From an uncultured Actinomycetes bacterium (lineage in GTDB: Bacteria; Actinomycetota; Thermoleophilia; Gaiellales; F1-60-MAGs149): DNA of 8,088 bases. The position numbers and the translations under genes are program-made. The stretch lies in assembly GCA_903847495.1 (NCBI GenBank), contig CAINDT010000431.1:1-8088 (forward strand), read 5' to 3'. Positions 6,351 through 8,088 of this stretch are shown here, one piece after another. Positions within the stretch are counted from its first letter, which is position 1. Every line of letters begins with the position of its first letter. The notes beneath the pieces were generated by a model. It was not told the DNA's origin. It worked only from the letters and a program-made list of their open reading frames with translations, and made no database searches.

Positions 6351-7460
6351 GTGAGCATGCCGACGGCCGATCTCGCGGAGCTCATGCCGCCTGAGCGTGC
6401 ACCGTTGAAGGCGCGTCTCGTGCGCATTGCGGTCTGGCTCGGCGGGCTCCTCGCGGTGCTGCTCATCCTCGAGGTGATCGGCATCAGTCCGCTCAACTGG
6501 CTGCGAGCTGTCTTCCACGCGATGGGTGAGATCCCGCCGCAGTACATCGTTGCGGGGATCTTCACGCAGACGTGCAACCTGCTGCTGGTCGGACTGGCCT
6601 ACGTCGCCATCTGGCGCTCGGCGTTCCCGCGCTCCGCATCGATCCCGGTGATGCAGATCGCGACGTGCTACATCGTCTCGATCGCGCTCAACGGCGTGCT
6701 GCCGATGAGTCTCGGCACGATCACGATGATCTTCATGTTCATCGCGATCCTGCCCGGTGCCACGGCGGCAGGTGTAGCTGCGGGGTACGGCGTCGGGCAG
6801 ATCTTCTGGGCGGTCGCGAGCGCCTTCACCTACACGTATCTCTTCGTGACGGTCTCCGGTGCGATCAACGAGGCGATCGGTGGAATCCGCCACCATCTCC
6901 CGGCGCTGCTGCTGATCCTTGTAGGGGTGACCGTGCTGGTGATCGTGCTGTTCAAGCTGCTGCGTCAGAAGCTGCATGACGGCGCAGCGAACCTGAAGGA
7001 GGGGGTGGCGATCATGCGCTCGCCGCGCACGTTCCTCCTGCGCGTCTTCCTGCCCTGTGCGATCGCCTTCGGCTTCGAGGTCACGACCGTGGCGATCTTC
7101 ATGCACGGGTACGGCATTCCGGTCTCGGTCAGCGCGATCCTGCTCAACGACGCCGCCAATTCGATCGCCACGCTGACCGCGGTCACCCCGGGCGGGGTGG
7201 GGGCGACGCAGGGGCTTACGACCGTGGCGCTGTCCGGTATCGCACCGCCAAGCCAGATCGCGGCGTACTCGCTCGCGCAGCAGTTGATTCTGACCGCGTG
7301 GAACTGCCTCTTCGCCGTGGTCTGCATGACGGTGTTCTTTGGCTGGGCGGGCGGGCGCGAGATCGTCTCGAACTCGTTGGTGCGTGCACGGACGGAGCTC
7401 GCCGAAAAGCGGGAGTCCGGACGGCGCGCGAAGGCGGAGCGCACGCGCGACGAGCAGTAG
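6351..7460 (+). CDS. Flippase-like integral membrane protein (LPG-synthase TM / UPF0104 type)
   Basis: From GTG at 6351 the protein has 369 residues (ATG at 6357 would give 367). After a polar N-terminus it has about eight or more hydrophobic segments, roughly at 25-44, 65-88, 98-116, 120-137, 141-167, 184-203, 229-251 and 303-331. It carries the family hallmark LTAVTPGGVGATQG (275-288), the PGGxG loop of the lysylphosphatidylglycerol synthase TM region and YbhN-like proteins. Known members of that superfamily flip or help modify lipids, and many actinobacterial ones are uncharacterised. No C-terminal aminoacyl-transferase domain is present; the protein ends in a highly charged tail (about 343-369). 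A frame reaching back to 6237 is open but gives a His/Asp-rich non-membrane leader that overlaps the divergent gene, so it was rejected. The gene is divergent from the 120-residue membrane protein and followed by a perfect hairpin at its stop. Superfamily membership is likely; the substrate is unknown. Confidence 0.88.
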   Translation: MSMPTADLAELMPPERAPLKARLVRIAVWLGGLLAVLLILEVIGISPLNWLRAVFHAMGEIPPQYIVAGIFTQTCNLLLVGLAYVAIWRSAFPRSASIPVMQIATCYIVSIALNGVLPMSLGTITMIFMFIAILPGATAAGVAAGYGVGQIFWAVASAFTYTYLFVTVSGAINEAIGGIRHHLPALLLILVGVTVLVIVLFKLLRQKLHDGAANLKEGVAIMRSPRTFLLRVFLPCAIAFGFEVTTVAIFMHGYGIPVSVSAILLNDAANSIATLTAVTPGGVGATQGLTTVALSGIAPPSQIAAYSLAQQLILTAWNCLFAVVCMTVFFGWAGGREIVSNSLVRARTELAEKRESGRRAKAERTRDEQ

Positions 7461-7468
7461 TCGTCGCG
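7446..7468 (+). terminator. Perfect 8-bp hairpin spanning the flippase-like stop codon
   Basis: CGCGACGA and TCGTCGCG are exact inverted repeats separated by seven bases, the last three of which are the TAG stop. It is followed by a G-rich stretch, not a T-run, so it is not a classic intrinsic terminator. GC-rich actinobacterial terminators often lack the T-run, so it could still end transcription or protect the 3' end. Confidence 0.45.
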
Positions 7469-7540
7469 GGTCTCGCGGTCGTCCCCCAGGAGCCATGACG
7501 GATTTCACCTACACGTGAACGCGCGGCTTGGTGCGCGCGC

Positions 7541-7588
7541 ATACATATGGCATGCTCATGGAAGTCATTAGCAATACGAATGAAAGGA
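7541..7588 (+). promoter_or_regulatory. AT-rich promoter-like island with inverted repeat upstream of the carbonic anhydrase
   Basis: The 137-nt gap 7461-7597 holds no gene. Its right half turns markedly AT-rich compared with everything else in the window. TCATT (7565-7569) and AATGA (7579-7583) form an inverted repeat with a nine-base spacer, a possible operator. TTGGTG (7528-7533) with CATGCT (7551-7556) at 17 nt spacing is a weak promoter pair; TACGAA (7575-7580) is another weak -10. No regulator can be named. Confidence 0.35.
7583..7588 (+). promoter_or_regulatory. Ribosome binding site of the carbonic anhydrase
   Basis: AAAGGA ends nine nucleotides before the ATG at 7598, a normal Shine-Dalgarno position. 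It supports this start, which also matches the N-terminus of the mycobacterial homologue. Confidence 0.65.
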
Positions 7589-7597
7589 TCCGCGCGA

Positions 7598-8088
7598 ATG
7601 ACCGTCACCGACGAGTTTCTCGAGGCCAATAAGGCCTACGCAGCCCAGTTCACCAAGGGCGATCTGCCGATGCCGCCGGCCCGCAAGACCGCCGTGCTCG
7701 CGTGCATGGACGCCCGTCTCGACCCGGCCCGCGTGCTCGGCCTCGAGGAGGGCGACGTGCACGTGATCCGCAACGCCGGTGGCGTGGCGACGGCCGACGC
7801 GATCCGGTCGCTGGCCATCTCGCAGCGCCTGCTCGGCACCAGCGAGATCGTGCTGATCCACCACACCGACTGCGGCATGCTCACGTTCAAGGACGATGAG
7901 TTCCGTCAGGGCATCGAGCAGGAGACCGGCCAGCGCCCCGAGTGGGCCGCCGAGGCCTTCCCGGATGTGGATGCCGACGTGCGCCAGTCGATCGTGCGCA
8001 TCAAGAACAGCCCGTTCGTGCCGCATCGCGACAAGATCCGCGGCTTCGTGTACCACGTGGAGAACGGCACGCTCCGCGAGATCGATCC
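7598..8088 (+). CDS. Beta-class carbonic anhydrase, Rv1284-like (extreme 3' end outside the window)
   Basis: ATG at 7598 opens 163 codons that run to the right edge. The protein is a zinc enzyme interconverting CO2 and bicarbonate in the cytosol. MTVTDEFLEANKAYA at the N-terminus, ACMDARLDP (35-43), VIRNAGG (56-62), SLAISQRLLGT (71-81) and HHTDCGMLTF (88-97) recall Mycobacterium tuberculosis Rv1284 (MtcA1). Zinc ligands are Cys36, His89 and Cys92, with the catalytic Asp38-Arg40 dyad intact. Rv1284 is 163 residues as I recall it, so the missing part is probably one or a few residues. The sequence after residue 98 is also Rv1284-like (FVPHRDKIRGFVYHV). A good Shine-Dalgarno precedes it and it stands alone after an AT-rich regulatory stretch, so it is probably monocistronic on its 5' side. 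Confidence 0.96.
   Translation, partial: MTVTDEFLEANKAYAAQFTKGDLPMPPARKTAVLACMDARLDPARVLGLEEGDVHVIRNAGGVATADAIRSLAISQRLLGTSEIVLIHHTDCGMLTFKDDEFRQGIEQETGQRPEWAAEAFPDVDADVRQSIVRIKNSPFVPHRDKIRGFVYHVENGTLREID

Noticed and set aside
6312..7508. Very long minus-strand frame extending the 120-residue membrane protein
   Set aside because: It is antisense to the flippase-like gene and Arg/His/Asp-rich. Membrane character begins only at the GTG at 6311.
7541..7556. CATATG and GCATGC palindromes
   Set aside because: Each is a six-base palindrome of a kind expected by chance. Nothing shows they form one site.
1..8088. tRNA, rRNA, CRISPR array, insertion sequence, phage or defence genes
   Set aside because: Looked for on both strands. 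No tRNA-like fold, regularly spaced repeat, transposase, integrase or terminal inverted repeat was seen.

Overview
This is a high-GC window (G+C clearly dominates by eye, and long open frames appear in all six frames) with tightly packed genes. Housekeeping genes dominate, and most 5' regions look actinobacterial: TANNNT-type -10 hexamers sit 6-9 nt upstream of ATG or GTG starts, which suggests leaderless mRNAs. The style of the valyl-tRNA synthetase, its pairing with folC followed by ndk, and a carbonic anhydrase close to mycobacterial Rv1284 point to Actinobacteria in the broad sense. A Thermoleophilia/Solirubrobacterales-like organism is my best guess, but that is inference from remembered protein style, not a search.

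Layout from left to right. Positions 1-1419 (minus, truncated by the window edge) encode a family-5 solute-binding lipoprotein of a peptide/nickel-type ABC importer. A 79-nt divergent promoter region separates it from valS (1499-4090). folC follows 5 nt after valS and is almost certainly cotranscribed. The folC stop overlaps the stop of a convergent 34-residue single-span membrane peptide (5319-5423, minus), which is easy to miss. Next comes ndk (5529-5939) with a strong Shine-Dalgarno sequence. It converges, across 9 nt, with a 120-residue three-span membrane protein carrying an acidic then basic tail (5949-6311, minus). That gene diverges, across 39 nt, from a multi-span flippase-like protein of the LPG-synthase-TM/UPF0104 class (6351-7460, plus). 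After a 137-nt gap containing an AT-rich island, a beta-carbonic anhydrase begins (7598) and runs to the right edge, lacking only its last residue or few.

The known genes cover protein synthesis (ValRS), folate polyglutamylation (FolC), NTP balance (Ndk), nutrient uptake (binding protein) and CO2/bicarbonate interconversion (carbonic anhydrase). The unassigned material is the two minus-strand membrane proteins and the substrate of the flippase-like protein. I found no RNA gene, mobile element, CRISPR array, phage gene or obvious defence system. The points most worth a second look are the 34-residue peptide, the run of apparently leaderless starts, the altered editing motif in ValRS, and the hairpins that enclose stop codons.
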